Of a stretch of 64,000 bases of DNA, positions 26,945 to 36,473 are shown piece by piece. Below the pieces are notes generated by a model that was not told where the DNA came from, ran no database searches, and was given only the letters and a program-made list of their open reading frames with translations. Numbering within the stretch: the stretch's first letter is position 1; each line of letters begins with the position of its first letter. This DNA is from Gemmatimonadota bacterium (GTDB lineage Bacteria > Gemmatimonadota > Gemmatimonadetes > Gemmatimonadales > Gemmatimonadaceae), in assembly GCA_028287235.1 (NCBI GenBank), contig JAQBQB010000014.1:62001-126000 (forward strand). The letters run 5' to 3'. Both the position numbers and the translations under genes were made by a program.

Positions 26945-28526
26945 CGTGCAAACGCGCCGCTTCGCCGTGCTTCTGCTGCTGATCGCTCTGCCTCCGGTGC
27001 ATGGAGTCGAGGGCCAGGCACCGCGGGTGGGTTCCCTGGAAACATGTCCGGCCCCGTGGCCAACCTCAGTCGAAAGGCCTGACGCCGAGCTGGCTAAATG
27101 CCGTGAGGGCTATCGGCGCGATTTCATGTCGACGTTGCAGCCGCCCGCCCGAATGGAAGGAGGGCGCGAGTTCATCATCAATCCACTCACGCTCGGCAAG
27201 TCGGCGCCCCCACGATGGCCCTCGCACGCCGGCCTCAGAATTCACGTCATAAATCTCAATCCGTACCTGTACGTCTATAAGATAACTGTAAAACAGACGC
27301 CGATTGCCGAGACGGCCGCACTGGATTTTTTCAAGGCGCTCATTCCCGCGATGCCGTCGATCACCGTGTCGGACGCAGGCGGCGGGCGAGGCGGATCCTT
27401 TAAGACGTTGGATGTTCCGGCGTGTTCGGAGCGCGGAGGCGATGCACTCAACGAGGCAATCCGCGAAGCCGCAGGTTTGTCAGAGCGAAGCAAACAACTA
27501 ATCTCGCACATCGCTGCGCTCACCTCGCTCGAACGCGACGCTCGTTCAAAAGAAGAAACGGTGACCAACCAAATGGCGACGACGGCGACCGTGCAGCTAG
27601 CGGCGCTCACCGCGATCGACCGGTTGCGCGACTACTCGAACGGCATCGATCCGACGATCGCCGAGATCTCTGAATTTCACCGGGCATTTGGCCCGCACCT
27701 GGCGCGCCGGCCGAACATCCCACCGCAGTGCGATCGCGCCCGCAGTTGGCTCGACGAGGTAGATAGCACGCTCGCCACTCGCGACACGGCGTTCTCGCGC
27801 GCGTCGGAAAAACTCAAGGCGCCCGTCGCCAAATTGAGCTTGAACGAGGCTGTCGCGGCCGAGATAGACTGGCTCACCAAACCGCTGCTCGAAAAGACGT
27901 CGTTCTATTCGATCACCGATATCGACCGCGGGACGAGCCAGATCGACTCTGTCACTATCCAACGACGGCCGGCATCCAAGAATCCGCCGACGGCGTCCGG
28001 GGCGTCCGATCCTCAATTCGTGACCGTCATGGTGGTCGCGACACGAATGGGCCTGCCACGATTGTTTTCCGTGGGGGGCGGACTCGCCTACACGCCAACA
28101 CCGTACAGGTCCTACTCCGCCGTTAAACGGTACACCGGCGGATCCGTCGCGGCCGACACCGTCGTGAGCGTTGTCACCGAACAGGCGCGTGACAGCCGCA
28201 AAATTGCCCCGATGCTCACGTTGGGTGCGATGTTTCCGTTTGATCCATTCTGGTCAAATCCGCTCGTGAGTGGAGTCGGAGCTCAAATCGGCGCAACGGT
28301 CAACAAAGACGCACCGAGTACGGCGATTGAATATTTCTTGGGAGGCAGCGTGAACCTACTCGAGAATCGAGTCTTCGTCGCGTACGGCGGGTACGCAGCC
28401 AAAGAACAATCCCTCGTAGACGGATACGTCGTTGGGGGACGCTTGCCGGGCGCCCAAACCACTGTCCCAACGACCACGAATACGCGATGGCGATCGTCGT
28501 GGATGTTTGGGTTTCGCTTCTACTGA
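26922..28526 (+). CDS. Exported protein, probable envelope role, function unknown
   Basis: 534 residues from GTG 26922, overlapping the previous stop as GTGA; the in-frame GTGs inside the 12-bp duplication are alternatives. A signal peptide (RRFAVLLLLIALPPVHGVEG) is followed by a helical central part (about 180-320) with heptad-like AAGLSERSKQLISHIAAL. The C-terminal third is strand-rich (LFSVGGGLAYTPTPYRSY ... VFVAYGGYAAKEQSLVDGY) and ends in WMFGFRFY. An alternating strand pattern with a terminal aromatic is typical of outer-membrane beta-structures, so an outer-membrane location is plausible. No family is recognised. Confidence 0.65.
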   Translation: MRHPVRHPVQTRRFAVLLLLIALPPVHGVEGQAPRVGSLETCPAPWPTSVERPDAELAKCREGYRRDFMSTLQPPARMEGGREFIINPLTLGKSAPPRWPSHAGLRIHVINLNPYLYVYKITVKQTPIAETAALDFFKALIPAMPSITVSDAGGGRGGSFKTLDVPACSERGGDALNEAIREAAGLSERSKQLISHIAALTSLERDARSKEETVTNQMATTATVQLAALTAIDRLRDYSNGIDPTIAEISEFHRAFGPHLARRPNIPPQCDRARSWLDEVDSTLATRDTAFSRASEKLKAPVAKLSLNEAVAAEIDWLTKPLLEKTSFYSITDIDRGTSQIDSVTIQRRPASKNPPTASGASDPQFVTVMVVATRMGLPRLFSVGGGLAYTPTPYRSYSAVKRYTGGSVAADTVVSVVTEQARDSRKIAPMLTLGAMFPFDPFWSNPLVSGVGAQIGATVNKDAPSTAIEYFLGGSVNLLENRVFVAYGGYAAKEQSLVDGYVVGGRLPGAQTTVPTTTNTRWRSSWMFGFRFY

Positions 28527-28567
28527 GTGCCCATTCGCATCGCGGACACGACCCAGAACAAGAGTTT

Positions 28568-28619
28568 GTCCGTGCTTTGTCAGTCTTGTCCGTGCGTGTC
28601 CGTGCCAACGCTGTTGCGG
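28568..28619. repeat. Solo arm of the GTCCGTGC palindromic element
   Basis: GTCCGTGC occurs several times in about 50 bases and the run ends GTGTCCGTGCCAACGCTGTT. This closely matches the right arm of the complete element at 37825-38085 (AGTCCGTGCTAACGCTGTTG). No matching left arm or inner hairpin is visible, so it looks like a truncated copy. It fills the gap between two convergent genes. Confidence 0.6.
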
Positions 28620-30458
28620 TCAAGGCAGTTGCAGTACCGGCAATTCAATCCGCGACGCCTGCGCGCGAGAGTGATAGACACGCTGCGTCGCCTTCTGGAA
28701 ATCCGACGCCGCCGCATTGTAGATGTCCACGAACGTCTGCGGATTCCGATCCACCAGCGGAAACCAGCTGCTCTGCACGTGCACCATGATCCGGTGCCCC
28801 TTCTTGAACGTGTGCAGCACATCGTCCGTTCCGAACGCCACTTTCGCTGGCTGGTTGGGCACGAACGCCTCAGGACGCGCGTAGCTGTTCCTGAACTTTC
28901 CGCGCATCGCGTCGCCGCGCACGAGCTCCTGAAAGCCGCTGCTGGGATCGACGTCGATCAGCTGCACGATCCAATCGCTGTCCGTGCCGCTCGTGGAGAC
29001 GAACAGCTCGGGCCGCACCGATCCGGCAACGGTGAGATCCGCCGCGAGCGGCTCGCTCGTGTAGACCAGAACGTCGGGCCGTCCGGCGGTGAAGCGCTGG
29101 TCGTGCGCCATGTAGTCCGGCTTCATGCCCGTGTTGTGGTCGGCGAGGAAGGGAACAGGGTTCGCCGGGTCGCTCACGTACTGGTCGTAGCCCAATCCCT
29201 CGGCGCCGGCGGGTGGCGCGAACGACAGCGTGCCGCCGGCGTGCAGGTAGAGTGACCGAGTGGGCGCCGCTTTGGGAGGCCAGGCGTCGAACGTGCGCCA
29301 GCGGTTGCTCCCCGTCTCGAACATCGTGGCATTGGGGAGCGTGAGCGTTCCCTCATTCTCGAGATAGTAGGCGAAGAACGGGAACTCGATGCTGTCGCGG
29401 AAGAACTGTCCCGTGGCGGAGCCGAAGTGCAAGTCGCCGAGCGCGTCGCCGGGTCCGCGGCTCCACTGTCCGTGCGACCATGGGCCCACGACGATACGGT
29501 TCGAGGTCGCCGCGCTCTGGCGAGCGATGCTCTCGTGGACGAGCAGCGCGCCATGCAGGTTGTTCGCGTCGTACCATCCGCCCACGGTGAGCACGGCGGG
29601 CGTAACGTTCTTCAGGTGCGGCGCGATGCGGCGCGCTTGCCAGAACGCGTCCTCGGTGCCGTGGGCCATCATGTCGTTCCAGAAGGGCGCCGCGCCCTTC
29701 AGGTACATGCGGTCCGCGTTCGACAGCGGTCCCATGGCGAGGAAGAACGCATACCCGTCGTCCGTTCCATAGCTGAACGGGCGCGGACGCTCGGCGGTCG
29801 GGCTGGGGCGCGCGAGGCCGCTCGTGGTGAAGAAGTTGAACGCGCTCGTGAGCCAGAACGCGCCGTGATGGTGCACGTCGTCGCCCATGAACCAGTCGGC
29901 CTGCGGCGCTTGCGGCGACGCGGCCTTTAGCGCGGGGTGCGCGTCGACGAGCGCCGCGGCGGTGAAGAAGCCGGGATAGGAGATGCCCCACATGCCCACG
30001 CGCGCGGTGTTGCGTGGAACGTGCGTGAGGAGCCAATCGATGGTGTCGTAGGTATCGGTGCTTTCGTCCACGGCCGCGGCTCCGGCCATACCGCGCCACG
30101 GCGTCATGTGCACGAAGTCTGCTTCGGACATGAATCGGCCGCGCACGTCCTGATACACGAAGATGAACCCGGCGTCGGCGAACCGCGGCGACGGTCCGAG
30201 CGCGCGAGGATAGGCGTCGGGTCCGTATGGCCCCGCGCTGTACGGCGTGCGCGACAGCATGATGGGGTAGCGCCGCGTCGTGTCGCGCGGCGTGTAGACC
30301 GCGGTGAACAAGCGCTTGCCGTCGCGCATCGGAATCTGGTACTCGGTCTTGGCGTAGTGCTGGCGCAAGAACGCCGAGTCCGGCGCGGTGCCTCGCTGGG
30401 CGACGAGAGGCGAGGCCACGGCCAGCGCCAGCAGTACGACGGAAAGACGGTTGCGCAT
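28620..30458 (-). CDS. Secreted CocE/NonD-type alpha/beta hydrolase (X-Pro dipeptidyl-peptidase S15-like)
   Basis: 612 residues from ATG 30458, preceded by GAGAGG; the frame extends upstream but without a signal. The signal peptide is MRNRLSVVLLALAVASPLVA. The catalytic triad is visible: Ser160 in WGISYPGF, Asp297 in GGWYDANN and His329 in GPWSHGQW. The N-terminal alpha/beta domain is followed by a C-terminal jelly-roll (SEPLAADLTVAGSVRPELFV). The family (Pfam S15 plus C-terminal X-Pro domain) covers cocaine esterase, glutaryl-7-ACA acylase and X-Pro peptidases, so the substrate is an ester or amide not defined here. It lies 11 bases downstream of the GNAT gene and is a paralogue of the hydrolase at 31534. 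Confidence 0.9.
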   Translation of the reverse strand: MRNRLSVVLLALAVASPLVAQRGTAPDSAFLRQHYAKTEYQIPMRDGKRLFTAVYTPRDTTRRYPIMLSRTPYSAGPYGPDAYPRALGPSPRFADAGFIFVYQDVRGRFMSEADFVHMTPWRGMAGAAAVDESTDTYDTIDWLLTHVPRNTARVGMWGISYPGFFTAAALVDAHPALKAASPQAPQADWFMGDDVHHHGAFWLTSAFNFFTTSGLARPSPTAERPRPFSYGTDDGYAFFLAMGPLSNADRMYLKGAAPFWNDMMAHGTEDAFWQARRIAPHLKNVTPAVLTVGGWYDANNLHGALLVHESIARQSAATSNRIVVGPWSHGQWSRGPGDALGDLHFGSATGQFFRDSIEFPFFAYYLENEGTLTLPNATMFETGSNRWRTFDAWPPKAAPTRSLYLHAGGTLSFAPPAGAEGLGYDQYVSDPANPVPFLADHNTGMKPDYMAHDQRFTAGRPDVLVYTSEPLAADLTVAGSVRPELFVSTSGTDSDWIVQLIDVDPSSGFQELVRGDAMRGKFRNSYARPEAFVPNQPAKVAFGTDDVLHTFKKGHRIMVHVQSSWFPLVDRNPQTFVDIYNAAASDFQKATQRVYHSRAQASRIELPVLQLP

Positions 30459-30469
30459 GATGTGTCCTC

Positions 30470-31411
30470 TCAAAGATCGCGGAGCTCGCGCTCGAGCAGA
30501 TAGAACGAGCGCGCCGTCTCGGAATCGCGAGCGAACCCCGTGACCGTGTAGCCGCTCGCGAGGGCCCACTGAAAATGTTCGCGTGTCGCCGTGTGCCAGG
30601 CGCGCGCGTCGCGCGGTGCGTCGGCGAGCAGCTGCGCAAAGTCGGAGGGAATCTCCAGGCGCGCGCGGAGCGGTGGCGGCGCGCCGCGATCGAGGACGGA
30701 ATCACCAGTCCGCGGCTCGATCGTGAGCAGCGGCGTGCGCGCATCGGCGCGACCGATCGCCGACGATGCGTCGCGGGCCGGACGGGCGGTGTCGCACACG
30801 ACCACGAGCCGGTCCGTCGGCAATCCGTGATGCAGCGGGCTGCCCGTGTCGCCGTACATGTCCGGCGTGAACCGCACGACGCGCGCGCCGAGCACGTTCA
30901 CGTTGAAGTGTGCGTTCTTGGCGATGGACGGATCGTAGGTCCAGTACATCTCGCCGATGTGGCGGCGCGCGAGGTCGCGGCGCTGGTATTCCTTGAGCAC
31001 GCGGCCAACGCCGGCGTTGCGCAGCTCGGGCCGAACGCCGAGGACGTGCGACCAGTGAATGATCTTGTCGTCCACGACGCCGGTGACGCCGAAGACGAAT
31101 CCGGCGAGCGCACCCGCGGCGTCGAAGGCGCCGGCGGCGACGCCGCCCACGTGAGCGACGACCTGCAAGATCGTCGCGGGCATGACGTCGAAGGTCTGTC
31201 CCCAGATCTCGCGCTGGAGCACGACGCAGGCGCGGTAGTCGGCCGCCGATGCGAGGGGCCGAACGACGACGGGGTGCGGCGCGTGGGTGGCCGGACCAGC
31301 GGTAGTCCCGGCTGGCCCGGTGGGCGCGGCGGGGACAGGTGCGATACGATGGCTAGTCACGTCCCGAGGTGGTGCCGGAAGGGAGCGAAGAGGATCGCGA
31401 GCGCGCAACAT
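30470..31411 (-). CDS. GNAT-family N-acetyltransferase (COG3375-like)
   Basis: 313 residues from ATG 31411; a GTG at 31360 is an alternative start that would trim a Pro-rich leader. The core GNAT strands and the acetyl-CoA loop region are seen in GFVFGVTGVVDDKIIHWSHV and LGVRPELRNAGVGRVLKEYQ (R-N-A-G-V-G loop). Then come MYWTYDPSIAKNAHFN and LGARVVRFTPDMYGD, which match the long-form GNAT proteins of COG3375. The acceptor substrate is unknown. Followed within 11 bases by the secreted hydrolase, so the two are probably one operon reading away from the operator region at 31421-31493. Confidence 0.82.
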   Translation of the reverse strand: MLRARDPLRSLPAPPRDVTSHRIAPVPAAPTGPAGTTAGPATHAPHPVVVRPLASAADYRACVVLQREIWGQTFDVMPATILQVVAHVGGVAAGAFDAAGALAGFVFGVTGVVDDKIIHWSHVLGVRPELRNAGVGRVLKEYQRRDLARRHIGEMYWTYDPSIAKNAHFNVNVLGARVVRFTPDMYGDTGSPLHHGLPTDRLVVVCDTARPARDASSAIGRADARTPLLTIEPRTGDSVLDRGAPPPLRARLEIPSDFAQLLADAPRDARAWHTATREHFQWALASGYTVTGFARDSETARSFYLLERELRDL

Positions 31412-31420
31412 ACGGCGCGG

Positions 31421-31493
31421 AATGGTACACCACAATGGTGTGTCGCGGCCCGAGCCCCGTCTTGCGCATGCCGTAATGGTGTACCATAATGGT
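31421..31493. promoter_or_regulatory. Pair of near-identical 19-bp operator-like sites
   Basis: AATGGTACACCACAATGGT (31421-31439) and AATGGTGTACCATAATGGT (31475-31493) share the form AATGGTRYACCAYAATGGT. Each contains a palindrome ATGGT-NN-ACCAY plus a further half site. Their 54-bp offset places both on the same face of the helix (about five turns). TGGT-NN-ACCA resembles the operators of GntR/FadR-type repressors, but no such regulator is encoded in the window. The sites lie between the divergent GNAT and hydrolase genes. The first sits about 10 bases before the GNAT ATG, the second about 40 bases before the hydrolase ATG, so one regulator could control both. Confidence 0.65.
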
Positions 31494-31533
31494 CGGCGAA
31501 GTCGTCAGCGCCTCCCTCCTCCTCGAGGACGTC

Positions 31534-33423
31534 ATGCGCAGTGCCCGCCTCATGCGCCGGCTCGTCCGGTGTGCCGCCCCCCTCGTCGTCTTCGCCTCCA
31601 CCGCGCTCGCCCAGCGCGACGGCGGACAGCCCGACTCGCTCTACACCCGGCAGCACTATGACAAAGCCGAGTACATGGTGCCGATGCGCGACGGGGTGAA
31701 GCTCTACACCATCGTCTACACGCCCAAGGACACGTCGCAGGCGTGGCCGTTCATGCTCCTCCGCACGCCGTACAGCATTCCACCGTACGCGCTCACCGAC
31801 TACAAACGCGTGCTCGGCCCCTCGCCGGAGTTCGACCGCGACGGATACATCTTCGTGTATCAGGACGCGCGCGGAAAATTCCGGTCGGAAGGCACGTTCC
31901 GCGTCATGAATCCCTACAAGCCGGAGAAGCACGGCCCCAAGGACGTCGACGAGAGCAGCGACAACTACGACACGATCGGCTGGCTGCTCGGGAACATCAA
32001 GCACAACAACGGGCGCGTGGGCCAGTGGGGCATCTCGTACCCGGGGTGGCAGACCGTGATGGGCATGATCGCCGCCCATCCGGCGCTCAAGGCGTCGTCG
32101 CCGCAATCGTCGCCGTCGGACATGTACGTGGGCGACGACTTCCATCACAACGGCGCGTTCCGCTTCATGTACACGTTCAACTGGCTCTCGGGCAATGCGC
32201 GCCCGCGCGGAGCCGCGACGACCGACCGCCCGAAGCCGTTCGACTACGGCACCACCGACGCCTATTCGTTTTTCCTCAACGTCGGCACGGTGGGCCGCAT
32301 CAACGAGCTGTACTTCCACGATCAAGTCCCCACGTGGAACGACTTTCTGCAGCATCCCAACTACGACGCCTACTGGAAGGACCAGAACGCGCTCAAGGAC
32401 ATGAAGGGAGTCACGCATCCGGTGCTCAACGTCACCGGGTGGTTCGATCAGGAAGACTTCTACGGTCCCATGAGCATCTACTATGCGATCGAAAAGCAGA
32501 ACCCCAAGAACCAGAGCACGCTCGTCGTAGGCCCGTGGAACCACGGCGGTTGGGGCGCCGGCGGCGGCGACTCGCTGGGGCCGGTGAAGTTCGACTCCCC
32601 AACGGGCGACTACTTCCGTACCGAAGTCCAGCTTCCGTTCTTCCAGCGCTACCTGAAGGACAAGCAGGTCAAGCCGCTCGCCGAGGCGGTCGTCTTCGAG
32701 TCGGGCACCAACGTCTGGAAGACGTACGACAGTTGGCCGCCGAAAGCGGCGGTGAAGAAGGAGCTCTACCTCCACGCCGGCGGCAAGCTGTCGTTCACGC
32801 CGCCCGCCGAAGCTGGGGCGGCGGCGTACGACAGCTACGTCGACGACCCCGCGCATCCTGTGCCGTACACTCAGGAGAAGCGCCCCACGCAAGGATTCCT
32901 CTGGATGGTCGAGGACCAATGGTTCGCCTCGACGCGCCCCGACGTGCTCACCTATGAGACCGAGCCGCTCACCGAGAACGTGACGGTCGCCGGCCCGGTG
33001 CTCGCGAAGATGCGCGTCTCCACGTCGGGCACCGACGCCGACTTCATCGTCAAGCTCGTGGACGTGTTCCCCGGCGACCGCGGCCGCGCGGGCGGCGACC
33101 AGCGGATGCGCGACTACCAGATGCTCGTCGGCGCCGAAGTGTTCCGCGCGAAGTACCGGCACAGCTACTCGACTCCCGAACCGATGGTCCCCGACCAGGT
33201 CACGCCGCTCGAGTGGGACCTGCGCGACAAGAACCACACGTTCCAGAAGGGCCACCGCATCATGGTGCAGGTCCAGAGCACGTGGTTCCCGCTCATCGAC
33301 CGGAATCCGCACCAGTTCATGGACATCTACGCCGCCAAGCCCTCGGACTTCAAGAAGGCGACGCAACGCATCTACCGCTCGGCAACTCAACCGTCGCACC
33401 TCGAGCTCCTGGTGCTCCCGTGA
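31534..33423 (+). CDS. Secreted CocE/NonD-type alpha/beta hydrolase upstream of SusC/SusD
   Basis: 629 residues from ATG 31534, preceded by GAGGAC; the next ATG at 31552 is an alternative. The signal peptide runs MRRLVRCAAPLVVFASTALAQ. Triad: Ser168 in WGISYPGW, Asp305 in TGWFDQED, His337 in GPWNHGGW. C-terminal jelly-roll domain to the end. It is paralogous to the hydrolase at 28620 (PMRDG-KLYT and GPSPEF blocks shared). Eight bases separate its stop from the SusC-like gene, so the enzyme and the uptake pair are almost certainly one operon. It probably releases acyl or peptidyl fragments outside the cell or in the periplasm. Its exact substrate is unknown. Confidence 0.9.
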   Translation: MRSARLMRRLVRCAAPLVVFASTALAQRDGGQPDSLYTRQHYDKAEYMVPMRDGVKLYTIVYTPKDTSQAWPFMLLRTPYSIPPYALTDYKRVLGPSPEFDRDGYIFVYQDARGKFRSEGTFRVMNPYKPEKHGPKDVDESSDNYDTIGWLLGNIKHNNGRVGQWGISYPGWQTVMGMIAAHPALKASSPQSSPSDMYVGDDFHHNGAFRFMYTFNWLSGNARPRGAATTDRPKPFDYGTTDAYSFFLNVGTVGRINELYFHDQVPTWNDFLQHPNYDAYWKDQNALKDMKGVTHPVLNVTGWFDQEDFYGPMSIYYAIEKQNPKNQSTLVVGPWNHGGWGAGGGDSLGPVKFDSPTGDYFRTEVQLPFFQRYLKDKQVKPLAEAVVFESGTNVWKTYDSWPPKAAVKKELYLHAGGKLSFTPPAEAGAAAYDSYVDDPAHPVPYTQEKRPTQGFLWMVEDQWFASTRPDVLTYETEPLTENVTVAGPVLAKMRVSTSGTDADFIVKLVDVFPGDRGRAGGDQRMRDYQMLVGAEVFRAKYRHSYSTPEPMVPDQVTPLEWDLRDKNHTFQKGHRIMVQVQSTWFPLIDRNPHQFMDIYAAKPSDFKKATQRIYRSATQPSHLELLVLP

Positions 33424-33430
33424 GACTTTC

Positions 33431-36400
33431 ATGGAGTCAATGCAGATGACAGCGATTCGGCTGTTTCACGTGGCAGTGCTGGCCATTCCGGCAATCGCTC
33501 GGGCGCAGACTGGGTCCGTCGCGGGCACGGTGGTCACGGAGGCGCAGCGCGCGCTGAGCGGCGTGCAGGTCACCGTCGAGGGCGTGGCGGGCAAAGGCGC
33601 GGTGACCGACGGCTCGGGACGCTTCGCTATCTCCGGGCTGTCCGGTCCCTCGGTGGTGCTGAGCGTCCGTTACATCGGATATCGTCCGGTCACCGACACG
33701 GTGCGCGTCGGCAAGATGGACGTGCGCATCGTGCTCTCGGAGCGCGCGCTGGAACTGAGCTCGATCGTGGTGACGGGCACCGCGGGCGGCGCCGAGAAGA
33801 AGGAGCTGGGCACGTCGGTCGCGACGATCAACGTGGCCGACGTCATCGCGCAGTCGCCGGTGCCGAGCCTCGAGGGATTGCTCAACGGCCGAGCGCCGGG
33901 TGTCGACATCATCGGGACGACCGGACAGGTGGGCGCGGGCGCGCAGATTCGCGTGCGCGGCGTGGGGTCGTTCTCGTTGTCTGGCACGCCGCTCGTCTAC
34001 ATCGACGGCGTGCGCACCAACAACGGGCAGACGGGTATCGTCTCGCGCTTCAACGACATCGCGCCGGAGGAGATCTCGAGCATCGAGGTGTTGAAGGGAC
34101 CGGCCGCGGCGACGCTGTACGGCACCGAGGCCGCGCGCGGCGTGATCAACATCATCACCAAGCGCGGCGAGCAGGGCGCCACCAAGTACACGTTCACCGC
34201 GCAGAACGGCACGCAGTGGTTTCAGAACGCCGCGGGCCGCATGCGCACGAACTACTGGCTCAATCCGAAGAACGACAGCCTGTGGTCGATCAACTTCGTG
34301 ACGAGTGAAGCCGCGCACGGCACGCCGCTCTTCCAGCACGGTCCGCTCAGCACGTACACGGGCAGCGCGAGCGGCGGCGCCGGGATCTACCGCGGTTTCG
34401 TTTCCGGCGAATGGAACGAGGCCAACGGTATCGTCTCGTCGAATTCACGGATCGCGAAGAACGTGCGCACCAACATCTCGATCGTACCGAGCAGCAAGGT
34501 GAGCATCGAGACCAGCGCCGGATATCTCACGAGCAAGACGAGCACCGTGGGCGAGGGCGGCAGCGCCGGAGCCATCTGGGGCCAGTTCGCCGAGCCGCAG
34601 CGCACGTTGGCGGCGTGTCCGATTCTGTTCAATCCCGTTCCGCGCGGATGCGGATGGTCGCGCGGCAGCCTGGTGAGCCCGCCCGAGGTCTACAGCCAGA
34701 CGCAGAACTGGCAGAACGTGACGCGCTTCACCGGGAGCGCGAATCTCAAGTACGACCCGTTCCCCTGGATGTCGAACCGATTCCTGATCGGCACCGACTA
34801 CACGCTCGAGGACATCAACACGTATCTGCCGTTCCAGACGGACTCGATCAACATGTTCTTCCTGGGCTCGCGGTTCGACGGCTCGCGCGCGGAGACGACG
34901 CAGCAGACGACGTACAACACGTACGACTACGCGGGGTCGGTGCACTTCGACGTGCGGTCCAACGTGCAGTCGAAGAGTACGGTAGGCGTGCAGTACTACA
35001 CGAACACCCAGACGGCGCTCGCCGCCTCGGGCACGCACTTCCCGAGCCCTGGCCTCTCCACGATCTCAGCGACGGGAACGAAAGCCTCGCCCACGTCGTC
35101 GCTCCTCGGCAACAACACGCTCGGTGCGTACGGCCAGCAGGAGTTTGCGATCAACGACCGGCTCTTCGTCACCGGCGCGGTGCGCGTGGACAACAACAGC
35201 GCGTTCGGCAGCGAGGCGCACTTCACCACGTATCCTAAGGTGAGCGCGTCGTGGGTGGCGAGCGACGAGCCGATGGTCAAGAACCACATGCCGCGCTTCG
35301 TCGACGAGCTGCGCTTTCGCGGCGCGTACGGCGGCTCGGGGCAGCAGCCGTTGACGAACACCGCGCTGCGCACGCTCGCTCCGGTCGCCGGCCCGAACGG
35401 CGCGACGACGCTCACCAACAGCACGATCGGCAATCTCAACCTCAAGCCGGAGCGCGTGCTCGGCGCCGAAGGGGGATTCGAGGCCGGGCTGTTCAACGAC
35501 CGCATCGGCATCGACCTCACGCTGTTCAGCGACGTGTCGCACGACGCCATCCTCGCGAGCCCGGTTGCTCCCTCCACGGCCTTCGGGGCGAGCACGCAGT
35601 ACATCAACGCGGGGCAGATCAACAAGAAGGGCTACGAGCTGGGACTCAAGGGCCAGATCCTCAACCATCGCAACTTCGGTTGGGACATGCGCCTCAACAT
35701 CGCCGGCACGAGCGCCAAGATCATCCGGCTCGGCGCGGGCTCCGACACGCTCATCAACGTCACCGGCGGCAACACGGTCGTGGGCACGGTGGGCGACGTC
35801 TACCAGCGCGTGGGATACTCGCCGTTCGATCTGTACACGTACCGTGTGGTGAGCGCGACGTACAACCCGGCGACGAAGAAGGCGATCAACGCGATGTGCG
35901 ACAACGGCAAGGGCGGCGTGGTCGCGTGCTTCGCGCCCGGCACGTCCACCATCCAAGCGCCGCTGGTGTACGTGGGCCACTCGATTCCGACGACGACGGG
36001 ATCGTGGACCAACACGTTCCGGTACGGGCGGTTCAATCTCTACGCGATGGTCGATTTCCAGCGCGGCTTCAAGAAGACGGACACCAACTACGAGCAGGTG
36101 TGCCAGGTGTTCGGCGACTGCCTCGAGAACATCTACCCGGAGCGGTACAGCCCCGTGGCGGTGGCGACCGCACAGGACGGCGGAGTGCTGCAGGACTACT
36201 TCATTCGCGACGCGAGCTTCGCCAAGCTGCGCGAAGTCGCGCTGTCGTTCGACACGCCTCTCAAGATTGCGCGCGTGGTCGGCGCCAAGGGCCTCGCGGT
36301 CACGATCAGCGGCCGCAACCTCGCGACTCGCACGAGGTACACGGGTCTCGACCCGGAGAACAGCATCAGCGCTGGGGGCGGTATGAGCGGGAACATCGGC

Positions 36401-36463
36401 TCGGATCAGACCGAGTACCCGCAGTTCACGTCGTTCGTCGTCGGCCTCCGCTTCACGTACTGA
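33431..36463 (+). CDS. SusC/RagA-type TonB-linked outer membrane transporter
   Basis: 1010 residues from ATG 33431; the ATG at 33446 has GGAG nine bases before it and may be the true start (MTAIRLFHVAVLAIPAIARA signal peptide). Order of parts: carboxypeptidase-regulatory-like domain (about 25-110, GSVAGTVVTEAQRALSGVQV), plug (about 120-235, with QSPVPSLEGLLNGRAPGVDI and YIDGVRTNNGQTG), SusC motif VLKGPAAATLYGTEAARGVI, then a long beta-barrel ending in FTSFVVGLRFTY with a terminal aromatic. It imports large ligands through TonB energy together with the SusD-like lipoprotein encoded next. The SD for that gene overlaps its stop. Confidence 0.93.
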   Translation: MESMQMTAIRLFHVAVLAIPAIARAQTGSVAGTVVTEAQRALSGVQVTVEGVAGKGAVTDGSGRFAISGLSGPSVVLSVRYIGYRPVTDTVRVGKMDVRIVLSERALELSSIVVTGTAGGAEKKELGTSVATINVADVIAQSPVPSLEGLLNGRAPGVDIIGTTGQVGAGAQIRVRGVGSFSLSGTPLVYIDGVRTNNGQTGIVSRFNDIAPEEISSIEVLKGPAAATLYGTEAARGVINIITKRGEQGATKYTFTAQNGTQWFQNAAGRMRTNYWLNPKNDSLWSINFVTSEAAHGTPLFQHGPLSTYTGSASGGAGIYRGFVSGEWNEANGIVSSNSRIAKNVRTNISIVPSSKVSIETSAGYLTSKTSTVGEGGSAGAIWGQFAEPQRTLAACPILFNPVPRGCGWSRGSLVSPPEVYSQTQNWQNVTRFTGSANLKYDPFPWMSNRFLIGTDYTLEDINTYLPFQTDSINMFFLGSRFDGSRAETTQQTTYNTYDYAGSVHFDVRSNVQSKSTVGVQYYTNTQTALAASGTHFPSPGLSTISATGTKASPTSSLLGNNTLGAYGQQEFAINDRLFVTGAVRVDNNSAFGSEAHFTTYPKVSASWVASDEPMVKNHMPRFVDELRFRGAYGGSGQQPLTNTALRTLAPVAGPNGATTLTNSTIGNLNLKPERVLGAEGGFEAGLFNDRIGIDLTLFSDVSHDAILASPVAPSTAFGASTQYINAGQINKKGYELGLKGQILNHRNFGWDMRLNIAGTSAKIIRLGAGSDTLINVTGGNTVVGTVGDVYQRVGYSPFDLYTYRVVSATYNPATKKAINAMCDNGKGGVVACFAPGTSTIQAPLVYVGHSIPTTTGSWTNTFRYGRFNLYAMVDFQRGFKKTDTNYEQVCQVFGDCLENIYPERYSPVAVATAQDGGVLQDYFIRDASFAKLREVALSFDTPLKIARVVGAKGLAVTISGRNLATRTRYTGLDPENSISAGGGMSGNIGSDQTEYPQFTSFVVGLRFTY

Positions 36464-36473
36464 GGTGATCCCC

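Noticed and set aside
31357-33432. Long antisense frame (691 codons) opposite the secreted hydrolase gene
   Set aside because: It is the complement of a confirmed alpha/beta hydrolase with a full catalytic triad. Its translation is Arg/Val/His-rich and has no family motif, as expected for the shadow frame of GC-rich genes.
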